Positions 45,180 to 53,348 of a DNA stretch of 64,000 bases are shown one piece after another. Source of the stretch: JASHUC01 sp963849095 (GTDB lineage Bacteria; Pseudomonadota; Gammaproteobacteria; Steroidobacterales; Steroidobacteraceae); contig CAWKGA010000009.1 of NCBI GenBank assembly GCA_963849095.1, positions 821,975 to 885,974 of the forward strand. Reading direction: 5' to 3'. Under the pieces are notes generated by a model that was given only the letters and a program-made list of their open reading frames with translations, ran no database searches and was not told where the DNA came from. The position numbers were made by a program, and so were the translations under genes. Each line of letters starts with the position of its first letter. Position 1 is the stretch's first letter.

Positions 45180-45460
45180 TACATGAGCGCGCAGTCTTGT
45201 GAAGGACGGGTCCGGCCATAAACGAACGTCAGTCGGCTATTTCGCGACACTCGCGTGCCGAAGGTTCCCGCCGTAAAGCGGTCGCTCGACCATATCAGGT
45301 AAACTAATCGTTCCCATCCGTGGCAAGGCTTCGTCGACTCTCCTCGCCGGCTCTCACGTCCCCGGATAGCTCGAAACTTTGACGGGAGCACCAGCGAAGG
45401 AGTTGCCCCATCAGCCTCGACGGGCGAGCTGCATCTACGTGGCGATTTTCGGAGAGCAGA

Positions 45461-46267
45461 ATGGCGGCACCAGCGAGACAAGTGACCGAACAGCTGTTCC
45501 TGGAGGAACTCGAAATATATCGCCAAGAAGTTGCTCAATGCGCACAATACTTGTATGCGTACCTGTCCATTCATGCGCTGTCCGCAAATGACGACATCAG
45601 GCGGGGTCTCAACGAGGAGGCGCTCTTCTGGAACACGATGCTCGGAAGCCTGCAAACCTCCGTCTTCATTTCCCTTGGGCGTGTATTCGATGGCAATAAC
45701 CAGCATGGTCCGGTCGCCCTCGCACGGATGCTCCGTGCGGCTCAGGCACTGTTCTCCCGCGCCTCGCTTGAAGCACGGAAGAAGCCGGTATTCGGCGATA
45801 AAGTAAACGAGCTGCAGGAGTACCTCGACGACACTAAGGTCCCCGGGGAGCGAGAATTTCGCCGCTTTGAACGCTTGGCGAGTGGCTACACGGAACAATT
45901 CAATAGCACCGCCTATAGGGAACTGCGGAGCAAGGTATTTGCTCACAAGGTGTACACGCGAAATGAACAGGTCACGGAACTCTTCAGCCAGACCAACATC
46001 GACGATCTCCAGCGGATGGTGAGCTTTCTGTATCGGTTCCATACCGCAGTGAGGGAAGCGTACGACAACGGCGCTTGTTTGCGACTGTCGCGTGCGCGGC
46101 GCTCGGTCCACGAAATGTTGGAGAATCCCCGCGGTCGCGCACTCGTCAAACCAGTAGCCGAGGAAATCACCGAATCGACGCGCCGGGTGTTAGGGTCTAT
46201 CGCGCTGCCCAATCCGCTTGCAGCAGCGGCGGCTGCCCGGCCACGTCGTACGCCTCCCGGTAACTGA
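45461..46267 (+). CDS. AbiU2/HEPN-like protein
   Basis: 268 residues, all-alpha. EEALFWNTMLGSLQTSVFIS, then LGRVFDGNN, and YRELRSKVFAHKVYTRN match the AbiU2-like group. R156-x5-H162 (RSKVFAH) is the Rx4-6H signature of HEPN ribonuclease domains. AbiU2 relates to abortive-infection system AbiU. The last 25 residues are low-complexity Ala/Pro/Arg. It converges with the FRG gene, with 98 nt between the stops. Confidence 0.65.
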   Translation: MAAPARQVTEQLFLEELEIYRQEVAQCAQYLYAYLSIHALSANDDIRRGLNEEALFWNTMLGSLQTSVFISLGRVFDGNNQHGPVALARMLRAAQALFSRASLEARKKPVFGDKVNELQEYLDDTKVPGEREFRRFERLASGYTEQFNSTAYRELRSKVFAHKVYTRNEQVTELFSQTNIDDLQRMVSFLYRFHTAVREAYDNGACLRLSRARRSVHEMLENPRGRALVKPVAEEITESTRRVLGSIALPNPLAAAAAARPRRTPPGN

Positions 46268-46365
46268 GCGTCCCCTGGCGCATTAGTGCCGAGGCGAGGG
46301 CGGCACCTCGTCCTGGCGCCCAACTTGCTGCTACGGTCGGGTTCCGCCGCCCAGAGTAACCATTC

Positions 46366-47718
46366 TCACGCCAGCTCCATCGAGAGCGGACCAACCGATT
46401 TCCCTCGCCTGGTTTCCAGCCCATCCTCGATGCGTTCAATCGGACAGAAGAACTGCTCGTGTCGGTGCGGCGCGTTGCAGGGGCAATCATCATCTCCCGG
46501 CACTCGGACCCAGTCACCGCTGGAAGAGATTGAATAGTGCCACCCCAGCTCCGCCCCGCTGGCGACAAGCCGCATGCCCGGATGCCGAACGCTCAACGCG
46601 CAAGCGCTTACCCGATCGGATTTCAGCGTAAGGACAATGCCCTTGTAGTAGTCCGGCTCATCGCTGCGCTCAGCGTACCGAAACAGGCCGTCATATTCGA
46701 TCACCACCGTTCGATGACGCCTCAGCACATTCGTAAGTAGCGGAAAGGATGTCGTCCCCGTCGGCTGCCCGTAAGCAAAGGCATCAGGCACTCGTATGAA
46801 GAACGCACCGGCAAGTTCTGGTATCAGCCTCGCGAATCGAGGGTCATCTACCCATTGCTGGGAATACAGAGCGATGGCTGCGGGAAGGTGTTTGGTATAG
46901 TTGCTGCTGTACATCGGAAGTTTCAGCCCCTGCACGAAGGTGGGCATTCCAATATCGGCAGAGGCCCTGACCCAAGGATTCCTCAGGAGAAGTCTCAGGA
47001 CCGGATCCTCAGCGGGTGTCGGGAACAGCGTATTGGTTTCGTCAAACCCTTGTCTTTTCGCATACTGCGCCAATACAGGCACCGGCGCCTCAATGTGACC
47101 GACGATGCAGCTCTCAGGCAAAGCTTTCTGGAATGGGCCCAGCATGCAGGCTTCCTGATCCAAGAAACGTAACCGCAGGCCCGCCTCAGTGCTTATCTCC
47201 TCTCCGAGATCATCACACCTGTGACCACTCCGGATAACCTCGTCCCTTGAGATCACGTATAAATGGCCGAACTCTTCCTTGGAAAGGTTGTATTTCGCTC
47301 TCAAGCTGAGCAGACACACGCCCGCTTCGAACGCGTCCTCACACGTCTCCACAAGCATATCGCTGGAGAACTTGTGAGATGCAAACCATGCGGCCACGGC
47401 CGAATTATTGGTTGCATCAATATAGAAGGACCGCCAACCGTAGTGCTGCAATATCGCCTGTGTTCGGGCTTCAGAAGGTGCAGGCAGGTCCGGGCCTTGA
47501 AGGGCTCGAATTACGCTATCGGCATATTGACTCCACTTGATCATGAAAGGCGGAACGCAGCCTTCACGAGCAAACGAGGTCGTCATACTTATCTGGCCGC
47601 CAATATCCACGTGATGTGTTGTCTGACCCCGATAAACTACATCTTCTGAAATTGCCCCCAGGGCGGCGTCCAGTTCGAGAAGAGTAGATACTCTTTGGCT
47701 CGCGTCCGCAGGGGACAT
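46366..47718 (-). CDS. FRG-domain protein
   Basis: 450 residues from the ATG at 47718, which has GGAG 11 nt upstream. A GTG at 47754 is also in frame. The FRG domain lies at about residues 15-175: DVVYRGQ, then SEARTQAILQHYGWRSFYID, then ATNNSAVAAWFASHKF. About 275 further residues of unknown fold end in an acidic and His/Cys-containing region (DDDCPCNAPHRHEQFFCP). FRG domains occur in phage-defence and toxin contexts; their chemistry is not established. Confidence 0.75.
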   Translation of the reverse strand: MSPADASQRVSTLLELDAALGAISEDVVYRGQTTHHVDIGGQISMTTSFAREGCVPPFMIKWSQYADSVIRALQGPDLPAPSEARTQAILQHYGWRSFYIDATNNSAVAAWFASHKFSSDMLVETCEDAFEAGVCLLSLRAKYNLSKEEFGHLYVISRDEVIRSGHRCDDLGEEISTEAGLRLRFLDQEACMLGPFQKALPESCIVGHIEAPVPVLAQYAKRQGFDETNTLFPTPAEDPVLRLLLRNPWVRASADIGMPTFVQGLKLPMYSSNYTKHLPAAIALYSQQWVDDPRFARLIPELAGAFFIRVPDAFAYGQPTGTTSFPLLTNVLRRHRTVVIEYDGLFRYAERSDEPDYYKGIVLTLKSDRVSACALSVRHPGMRLVASGAELGWHYSISSSGDWVRVPGDDDCPCNAPHRHEQFFCPIERIEDGLETRRGKSVGPLSMELA

Positions 47719-47792
47719 TAGCACCGTTGCTCCGCGCGGCTCATTGGCAAACACGTGGTTATGGTCCCCGTGACGGCTCGGGAGGAGCGCTT

Positions 47793-47996
47793 CAGCACGA
47801 AGTCTTCAGCATCATCTACCTCGGTAGCAGGCACCGGGTGATCGACTGCCAGGACCTCTTCCCCGGCACGACCGACGGTGCGAGCGTGCATCCCCGTGAG
47901 GTCGTGAAGGAAGCGCTTCGGCGCAACGCCGCCGCCTGTATCCTGGCGCACAATTATCCCACTCGGTACCCCATGGGCATTGCAGGTCACGCATGA
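47793..47996 (+). pseudogene. RadC (JAB/MPN domain) fragment
   Basis: The translation HEVFSIIYLGSRHRVIDCQD, TTDGASVHPREVVKEALRRN and AACILAHNYP is the core of RadC. Both ends are missing. The catalytic HNHP motif reads HNYP, a CAT to TAT change, and the sequence drifts out of homology after it (TRYPMGIAGHA). RadC-like genes are common island cargo. This one cannot encode a working metalloprotein. Confidence 0.75.
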
Positions 47997-48101
47997 TCCC
48001 GGATAGTCAAGATGCAACGCACGTTCAATTGTTTAGCGGAGCCCAGGATTTAGGAGAGTTGGATGATACATCACGAGATCTCTTCTATCCGAAGATAAGG
48101 T

Positions 48102-50078
48102 TCATTGATTAGAATCCGGCGGAAAGAAGACCGGCATGTCGCGTTTGAGTTTGGCGGCGAGCTCGTGATCCGGGAAGCGGCCGATGGCCGCCTTCCAAAT
48201 CTCCAAAGCCTCGATCTTCTTCCCGCTATTCCAGTGTACGCCGCCGAGATTAAACATCGCCAGGTCGTAGTCGGGATCTAGCGCGAGGGCCTTCTCATAG
48301 GCCTCGATGGCCCGCGCTGACTGGCCAAGCTCGCCGTAGGCTGCGCCAAGCTGAAACCAGCTCATGGCGTCAGGCTGGATGCCCTTGGCCTGTTCGCGCA
48401 GGATCGGCAGGCTCTCTTCGAACCGACCGAGGAAGTTGAGGGCCGTCCCGAGACAGTAGCCGTAATGACCGCCCGCCAGATCGTAGGCTTTCCGAAAACA
48501 GCGCTCCGCCTCGGCCCAATCCGCTTCATCTTGCGCCCAGTGTCCAAGGCGATCCCATAGAAAGGCAGCTTCATCCTTGGCGTCGACGTATTCGATTTGC
48601 CGGTCAAACTCGTCGCGGAATTCCGCGTAGGTTCGGCCAACCTCCTCCCCCTCCGTTCGCAGATAGAAGGTCGCCAACAGCAGCTCGCGATGGCCATCGG
48701 AACTCTCGGGGTGGGCGCCGATATAGCGGTGCCAGAAGCCCAGCGCCTGGCGCGCGTTCTCTGTGCTTGTCCGACCGAAGCTCGCCACCAGTCGTGCGAA
48801 AAACGGCCAGACCCATGGTTCGCTTTCGGCTTGGACGAGTAGGCCGTTGATCTCGCGGAACGCCGCGCGCCCCTCTCCCATGTTGAAGAGCACGTTGGCC
48901 CTCCAACCTGCCACGCCGGCCGCCCTGGCGCGCGTAGGGTCGGTAAAGACCGCCTGATCCAGGTGTGCGAGGGCGTCCTTCCACTGGCCCCGGCGCACGT
49001 AGAATTGGGCCAAGGCACTGTGGGCTTCAGGAAGGTGCGGGTTCAGGCGCAGAGCTTCGCGATAGTGCTCGACCGCTTGCCTCTCATCGCCGAGCCGCTC
49101 AAAGCTCGTTCCAAGGTTCTTGTGCCCCTGAGATGCTAGGTCCGGCGTGTTGGCGAATGCGGGATCGGCGAGAGCCGCCTCGTAGGCGGCCTTGGCATCC
49201 TCCTCCTGGCCGAGTGCCGAGAAGGCGTTGCCGATCGTGTAGTGAAGGCCGCCCCGCTGGTTGAAGCCGAGGTCAAGCTGAGCCCTGAAGTGCTCCACGG
49301 AGTCTTCGATTCGGGCGGGGCGTGGATTCAGCCCCGCCATGCCCAGATTGATCTCGGCCATATAGGCCATGCCCATGGGCTCGTTGCCTGCGCCGAGCAC
49401 CGCCGCGAACCGATCAAAGGCCGCGCTGATCACCTCGTCGGCGCTCTGGCTGTAGAGATGCTCCAGGAGCTGGCGGGCCATGGCCGGATCATCCGGAACA
49501 TGGACGTCCGGCACACCTCGCCGAAGCAGGCCAGGGAGATCGCCAGGGGCAGCACGGGTCTGCTCGACCCGACGATTGCGCGCCGCCCGCGCCGCCGATC
49601 TGGCCAACGCGGCCAGCCGAACCAGCCTCTCGACCGTCAGATCGTCGGTGAACTTGACGGTAAGCGATTGCTGCTGGGTCCAGTTCTTTCCCGCGTGCTC
49701 GTACTGGCGGAGCACGGTCTCGGCCGGGCATATGCGCAGCGACGCCGTCGGGATGTGATAGGCGGCGTAGAAACTGTGCGGGTGCATCAGCAGGTAGTTC
49801 AGGTTCGAGTGACTGACCTCGATGCTGACAGAGCCATCCGCGTTCAGGGGGCGTTCGGTCCCTTTGAGCTGCACGTGGATCCTGACGTTGGTCGCCTGCT
49901 CCTGCTCGACGACTTCGATCTCGCAGTCTGTACCATAGTCCTTGCGGTCGGCGCGCTGGAGGATGAAGCGACCGCTCTCCGTGAGTCGCCCCTGAAAGGC
50001 CGTTTCCGCCTTCTCCTCCGAGGCATGATTGCGGTCACGTTTCGGCAGGTCGTCGAGGTGGTCCAGATTGTCGGCCAT
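48102..50078 (-). CDS. DUF4365-TPR protein, second gene of a candidate defence operon
   Basis: 658 residues. The N-terminal DUF4365 domain (about 18-165) contains D48-x2-D51 with E53/E55 (KDYGTDCEIEV) and Q70-L-K72 (HVQLKGTE), the D-(D/E)xK-like pattern of restriction-type nucleases. It is followed by at least eight tetratricopeptide-like repeats from about 270 to 650 (GHKNLGTSFERLGDERQAVE, then EAHSALAQFYVRRGQWKDAL, then FQLGAAYGELGQSARAIEAY, then LAMFNLGGVHWNSGKKIEAL). The C-terminus is not truncated. It starts 3 nt after the upstream HEPN-like gene, so they are co-translated. A nuclease guided by a TPR sensor is a reasonable reading, unproven. Confidence 0.75.
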   Translation of the reverse strand: MADNLDHLDDLPKRDRNHASEEKAETAFQGRLTESGRFILQRADRKDYGTDCEIEVVEQEQATNVRIHVQLKGTERPLNADGSVSIEVSHSNLNYLLMHPHSFYAAYHIPTASLRICPAETVLRQYEHAGKNWTQQQSLTVKFTDDLTVERLVRLAALARSAARAARNRRVEQTRAAPGDLPGLLRRGVPDVHVPDDPAMARQLLEHLYSQSADEVISAAFDRFAAVLGAGNEPMGMAYMAEINLGMAGLNPRPARIEDSVEHFRAQLDLGFNQRGGLHYTIGNAFSALGQEEDAKAAYEAALADPAFANTPDLASQGHKNLGTSFERLGDERQAVEHYREALRLNPHLPEAHSALAQFYVRRGQWKDALAHLDQAVFTDPTRARAAGVAGWRANVLFNMGEGRAAFREINGLLVQAESEPWVWPFFARLVASFGRTSTENARQALGFWHRYIGAHPESSDGHRELLLATFYLRTEGEEVGRTYAEFRDEFDRQIEYVDAKDEAAFLWDRLGHWAQDEADWAEAERCFRKAYDLAGGHYGYCLGTALNFLGRFEESLPILREQAKGIQPDAMSWFQLGAAYGELGQSARAIEAYEKALALDPDYDLAMFNLGGVHWNSGKKIEALEIWKAAIGRFPDHELAAKLKRDMPVFFPPDSNQ

Positions 50079-50081
50079 CCC

Positions 50082-50714
50082 CTACCCCTTGCGCGTGATG
50101 AAGGCGAAGTCAGTGACGCCCGCTTTCGCGGACAACTCCAGCCAATCTTCGTTGAAGTCGGACAGACTAGCATGCTCGAGCGCGGCGGCAGCCACCGCCG
50201 CGCAGTAGGCGATGCCGACATGCACGGTCGATCCCAGGAAGTTGAGGAATCGGGTCAGGTCCGGCGGGTAGGCTAGGTCGGTGTCGCTGTCGAAGATCCG
50301 GTGCCGTTCGCCATCGACGAAAGTATTGATCGCGGTCTCCAACACCGCGTAGCCTAGAAATGCTTCGGCCGGCGCATCAAGTTTCGTCAGAACGAGGTTG
50401 AGCTCGGGTCGCCATTCGAGGGCCTTCTGGCTGAGCGCCGGGTTGACGTGACCGACCGCGATGTTTCGGACGTACTTGGCGAATTCAAAGTTCCGTCGGT
50501 GCGGCGTGATGATCTCCGACATGGCCGGATGGTCCTTGTAAAGCGCCCGACAGATCAGCTCGAGATCAGTCACGTTGGCGCATGACACCAGAAGCTGCTT
50601 CAGCAGAATGAGCCTGACGCCGTGATCGCTCGGGCCGGCCTCAAGGGCGCCGTCGGCGGCGACGAGATCGCCGTGAGCAAGGCGGGCTGAAATGGCGATG
50701 TGAATGAAATCCAT
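50082..50714 (-). CDS. HEPN-like helical protein, first gene of a candidate defence operon
   Basis: 210 residues, largely alpha-helical. YVRNIAVGHVN gives R83-N84-x4-H89, the Rx4-6H signature with the polar residue after Arg that HEPN ribonucleases use. The rest shows no family I know. It begins with GGAG about 11 nt upstream (rc ACGTCTACATTACCTCC side) and stops 3 nt before the DUF4365-TPR start. The HEPN call rests on one motif and the helical pattern only. Confidence 0.55.
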   Translation of the reverse strand: MDFIHIAISARLAHGDLVAADGALEAGPSDHGVRLILLKQLLVSCANVTDLELICRALYKDHPAMSEIITPHRRNFEFAKYVRNIAVGHVNPALSQKALEWRPELNLVLTKLDAPAEAFLGYAVLETAINTFVDGERHRIFDSDTDLAYPPDLTRFLNFLGSTVHVGIAYCAAVAAAALEHASLSDFNEDWLELSAKAGVTDFAFITRKG

Positions 50715-51076
50715 GGAGGTAATGTAGACGTATCCTCTTCAGAGATCAGCGATCCGCCAAGGGGCTCGGAGAAGCAAAAGCCATAGGCGCCATGTCGCCG
50801 CGCCTCGGTCGCACAGGCAGGAAATGCGCCGACCAAGGACCGATGTTCTGGCGACCTCCCCGATCAGGGCATTATGAATCTCTACGAGACACTGCCCAAT
50901 GCACCGCAGGGGGTGAGCTCGCCGCTTTCCGACACCTGGGCATCGGGCATGAGAGTGTTGGCCGATCAGCGGCAATTGACGGTTTCTGCGAATTAGAGAT
51001 GATGGAACAATGGACTCCTGGCTGGCGGATGATTATCCTATACGTCTAAATTCGCACTTTATGCTAAGTGGTACAT
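50715..51076. other. intergenic region between divergent defence operons
   Basis: No gene is supported in these 362 nt. It contains the divergent promoters of the HEPN-like/DUF4365 operon and the AbiE operon. A CACTT-N6-AAGTG palindrome lies at its right end (51055-51070). Confidence 0.5.
51055..51070. promoter_or_regulatory. candidate AbiEi operator palindrome
   Basis: CACTT-TATGCT-AAGTG is an inverted repeat 6 nt before the AbiEi ATG. AbiEi antitoxins repress their own operon by binding inverted repeats at the promoter, so this is the natural candidate. The TATGCT spacer could be the -10 element. Confidence 0.5.
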
Positions 51077-51886
51077 ATGGAAGAAACCGCTCGCCGGCTC
51101 CCCCAAGGCCGTGCACAGCTGGTCCGCGTCCTGTCCTCAGCGAGAGACGTGATCCGCGTGGACAACGTCGCGAGCGTCTTGCGACTCGACCGCACTGCGG
51201 CCGCCCAGCGCCTTTCGCGCTGGACCGAGCAGGGTTGGCTGAGGCGGGTCGGTCGGGGAGTCTATGTCGCAGCTTCGATCGATACGATGGGATCCGATCG
51301 CGTGCTCGACGATCCCTGGGTGCTCGTCCCCGCGCTCTTCGCGCCAGCATATGTCGGCGGGCGCACGGCGGCCGAGCATTGGGATCTCACCGAGCAAATC
51401 TTCAACGACATCGTGGTGATGACCGCACAGGCCGTGCGCCAGAGGCGACAGGAGCGACACGGCGCGCTGTTTTCGTTGAAGCACATCGATGAACGGAAGC
51501 TCTTTGGCACGAAGAGCGTCTGGCGCCATCAGACCCGCGTGCCCGTCTCCGACGTGCACCGCACGGTTGTCGATATGCTGGATGACCCCGCGGTCGGCGG
51601 TGGCATCCAGCACGTAGCGGATTGCCTTGCTGCCTATCTGCGGCGCGGCGATCGCGACGACGAGAAACTCATCGAGTACGCGGTGCGTCTCGGTAACGGC
51701 GCCGTCTTTAAGCGCCTCGGTTTTCTGGCCGAGCGTTTGCCCGAGGGTGCTGAGCTCGCCCCCGTTTGCGAGCACCATCTGAGCGGTGGCCATGCGAAAC
51801 TAGACCCTACCCAGGATGGCTCGCATGTGTTGACGAAGTGGCGGCTGCGCGTGCCCCAACGCTGGGCTCGCGAGGGAACGACATGA
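51077..51886 (+). CDS. AbiEi-family antitoxin / transcriptional repressor
   Basis: 269 residues from the ATG at 51077; a GTG at 51068 is in frame but falls in the palindrome. The N-terminal winged helix has VLRLDRTAAAQRLSRWTEQG and LRRVGRGVYV. The C-terminal antitoxin domain has DPWVLVPALFAPAYVGGRTA, AEHWDLTEQIFNDIVV and TRVPVSDVHRTVVDMLDDP. AbiEi counters a nucleotidyltransferase toxin and represses the operon. The 4-nt overlap with the toxin gene is typical. Confidence 0.85.
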   Translation: MEETARRLPQGRAQLVRVLSSARDVIRVDNVASVLRLDRTAAAQRLSRWTEQGWLRRVGRGVYVAASIDTMGSDRVLDDPWVLVPALFAPAYVGGRTAAEHWDLTEQIFNDIVVMTAQAVRQRRQERHGALFSLKHIDERKLFGTKSVWRHQTRVPVSDVHRTVVDMLDDPAVGGGIQHVADCLAAYLRRGDRDDEKLIEYAVRLGNGAVFKRLGFLAERLPEGAELAPVCEHHLSGGHAKLDPTQDGSHVLTKWRLRVPQRWAREGTT

Positions 51887-53334
51887 TCGAAAAGCGCGAA
51901 ATCCTCGCGATCTCCCAGCAGATGTCCCTCACGCCACACGTCGTTGAGAAGGACTATGTCCTCGGATGGGTGCTCGCCGGCATCTACAGCCACGAAGATC
52001 TTGCGGAAAGTTGGGTGTTCAAAGGCGGCACGTGCCTGAAAAAGTGTTTCTTCGAGACCTACCGCTTCTCCGAAGACCTCGACTTCACGCTTACAAAGCG
52101 CGAGCATCTCGACTCCGCCTTTTTGAACAACGCATTTTCTGAAATCGGTGAGTGGATTTACGAACAAACTGGCATCGAGATTCCTGCCGATAAGCAGGAG
52201 TTCGAGATCTACCAAAATCCGCGCGGACAAATCTCCTGTCAGGGAAAGATCAGCTACAAAGGGCCGGTCTCACCAACGCATGGTCTTCCACGCGTCAAAC
52301 TGGACCTGACAGCGGACGAGCGTGTGGTTCTGCCGCCCGTTCGCGCGCAGATTTTTCACCCGTACACCGATGCTCCTGAAGGTGGCATCGAGGTCCTTGC
52401 CTACGACTACATCGAGGCATTCGCCGAGAAGTTTAGGGCGCTGGCCGAGCGGACGCGCCCGCGCGACCTTTATGACGTGGTTAACCTCTACCGGAATGGC
52501 GAGGCGCGCCCGGAACCGCGGCGCTTTATGGAAGTCCTACGCGCCAAATGTGAATTCAAAGGCATCAATATTCCTCGCATAGCTGACCTTGAGCCGCACC
52601 GCGCCGACCTGGAGGCTGGCTGGATCCATATGCTGGAACATCAACTTCCCGCACTCTTGCCGGTCGCGACGTTTTGGGAGGCACTCCCGGAAATTTTCGC
52701 CTGGCTAGAGGGCGCCGTCCCGCAGCCTCTTGCGGCGATGCCGATCGGCGCCGGAGACATGCTCATTCGCGAGCGCCTGATCGGCTTGCCCGCCGGCGGC
52801 CGAGGGCAGAGTTTTGTCGAAATGATCCGCTTCGCGGCGGCCAACCGTCTTCTTGTTGAAATCGACTATCGCGATAAGCAGGGCAACCGGTCAACGAGAG
52901 CGATCGAGGCCTACTCGCTCCGCCGCTCGCAGGCGGGAGACGTGTTGCTCATGGCTGTGCGCGCGGATAACGGCCAGCCGCGAAGCTATCTGGTCGACAG
53001 CATTCTTGGGGTTAACTCCACTCAGACGCCATTCTCGCCACGATATCCGATTGAACTTACGCCGTCTGGGCCCGAGACCATTCCGCAAACCGCGAGTTCC
53101 GGTTTGGGAGGCGTGGGCCGTGCGCCCATCATTCGGCGCGCGCCTGTGCGCCGATCGACCCGAAGCATAAGTTTTGCGTCGGCAAGCGATCCAACCTACG
53201 TTTTCAAATGCACCGTTTGTGGAAAGACCTTCAATAAGAAGAGCTACGACGCGACGTTGAACAAGCACAAGAACAACCGAACTGGCTACGAATGCTACGG
53301 CACGTTCGCAACCTTAGTGAAGACGAAATACTAG
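51883..53334 (+). CDS. AbiEii-type nucleotidyltransferase toxin with WYL-like and zinc-finger C-terminal extensions
   Basis: 483 residues, well above the roughly 290-300 of classical AbiEii. Residues 1-300 have the toxin core: FKGGTCLKK (K47-G-G-T50) and RFSEDLDFTL (D65, D67), plus DYIEAFAEKFRALAERTRPRDLYD. Residues about 307-390 look like a WYL domain (VEMIRFAAANRLLVEIDYRD, then IEAYSLRRSQAGDVLLMAV). A Ser/Arg-rich linker leads to a zinc finger with C443-x2-C446-x15-H462-x8-C471 (KCTVCGKTF). The extensions could bind a nucleotide signal and nucleic acid. The start at 51883 overlaps the antitoxin stop by 4 nt. Confidence 0.82.
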   Translation: MIEKREILAISQQMSLTPHVVEKDYVLGWVLAGIYSHEDLAESWVFKGGTCLKKCFFETYRFSEDLDFTLTKREHLDSAFLNNAFSEIGEWIYEQTGIEIPADKQEFEIYQNPRGQISCQGKISYKGPVSPTHGLPRVKLDLTADERVVLPPVRAQIFHPYTDAPEGGIEVLAYDYIEAFAEKFRALAERTRPRDLYDVVNLYRNGEARPEPRRFMEVLRAKCEFKGINIPRIADLEPHRADLEAGWIHMLEHQLPALLPVATFWEALPEIFAWLEGAVPQPLAAMPIGAGDMLIRERLIGLPAGGRGQSFVEMIRFAAANRLLVEIDYRDKQGNRSTRAIEAYSLRRSQAGDVLLMAVRADNGQPRSYLVDSILGVNSTQTPFSPRYPIELTPSGPETIPQTASSGLGGVGRAPIIRRAPVRRSTRSISFASASDPTYVFKCTVCGKTFNKKSYDATLNKHKNNRTGYECYGTFATLVKTKY

Positions 53335-53348
53335 CGGTAACGGCGGGG

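Noticed and set aside
45137..46111. A 324-codon minus-strand frame opposite the AbiU2-like gene
   Set aside because: The plus-strand protein shows a family motif and natural composition. The minus frame begins inside the DUF429 end and has no ribosome site.
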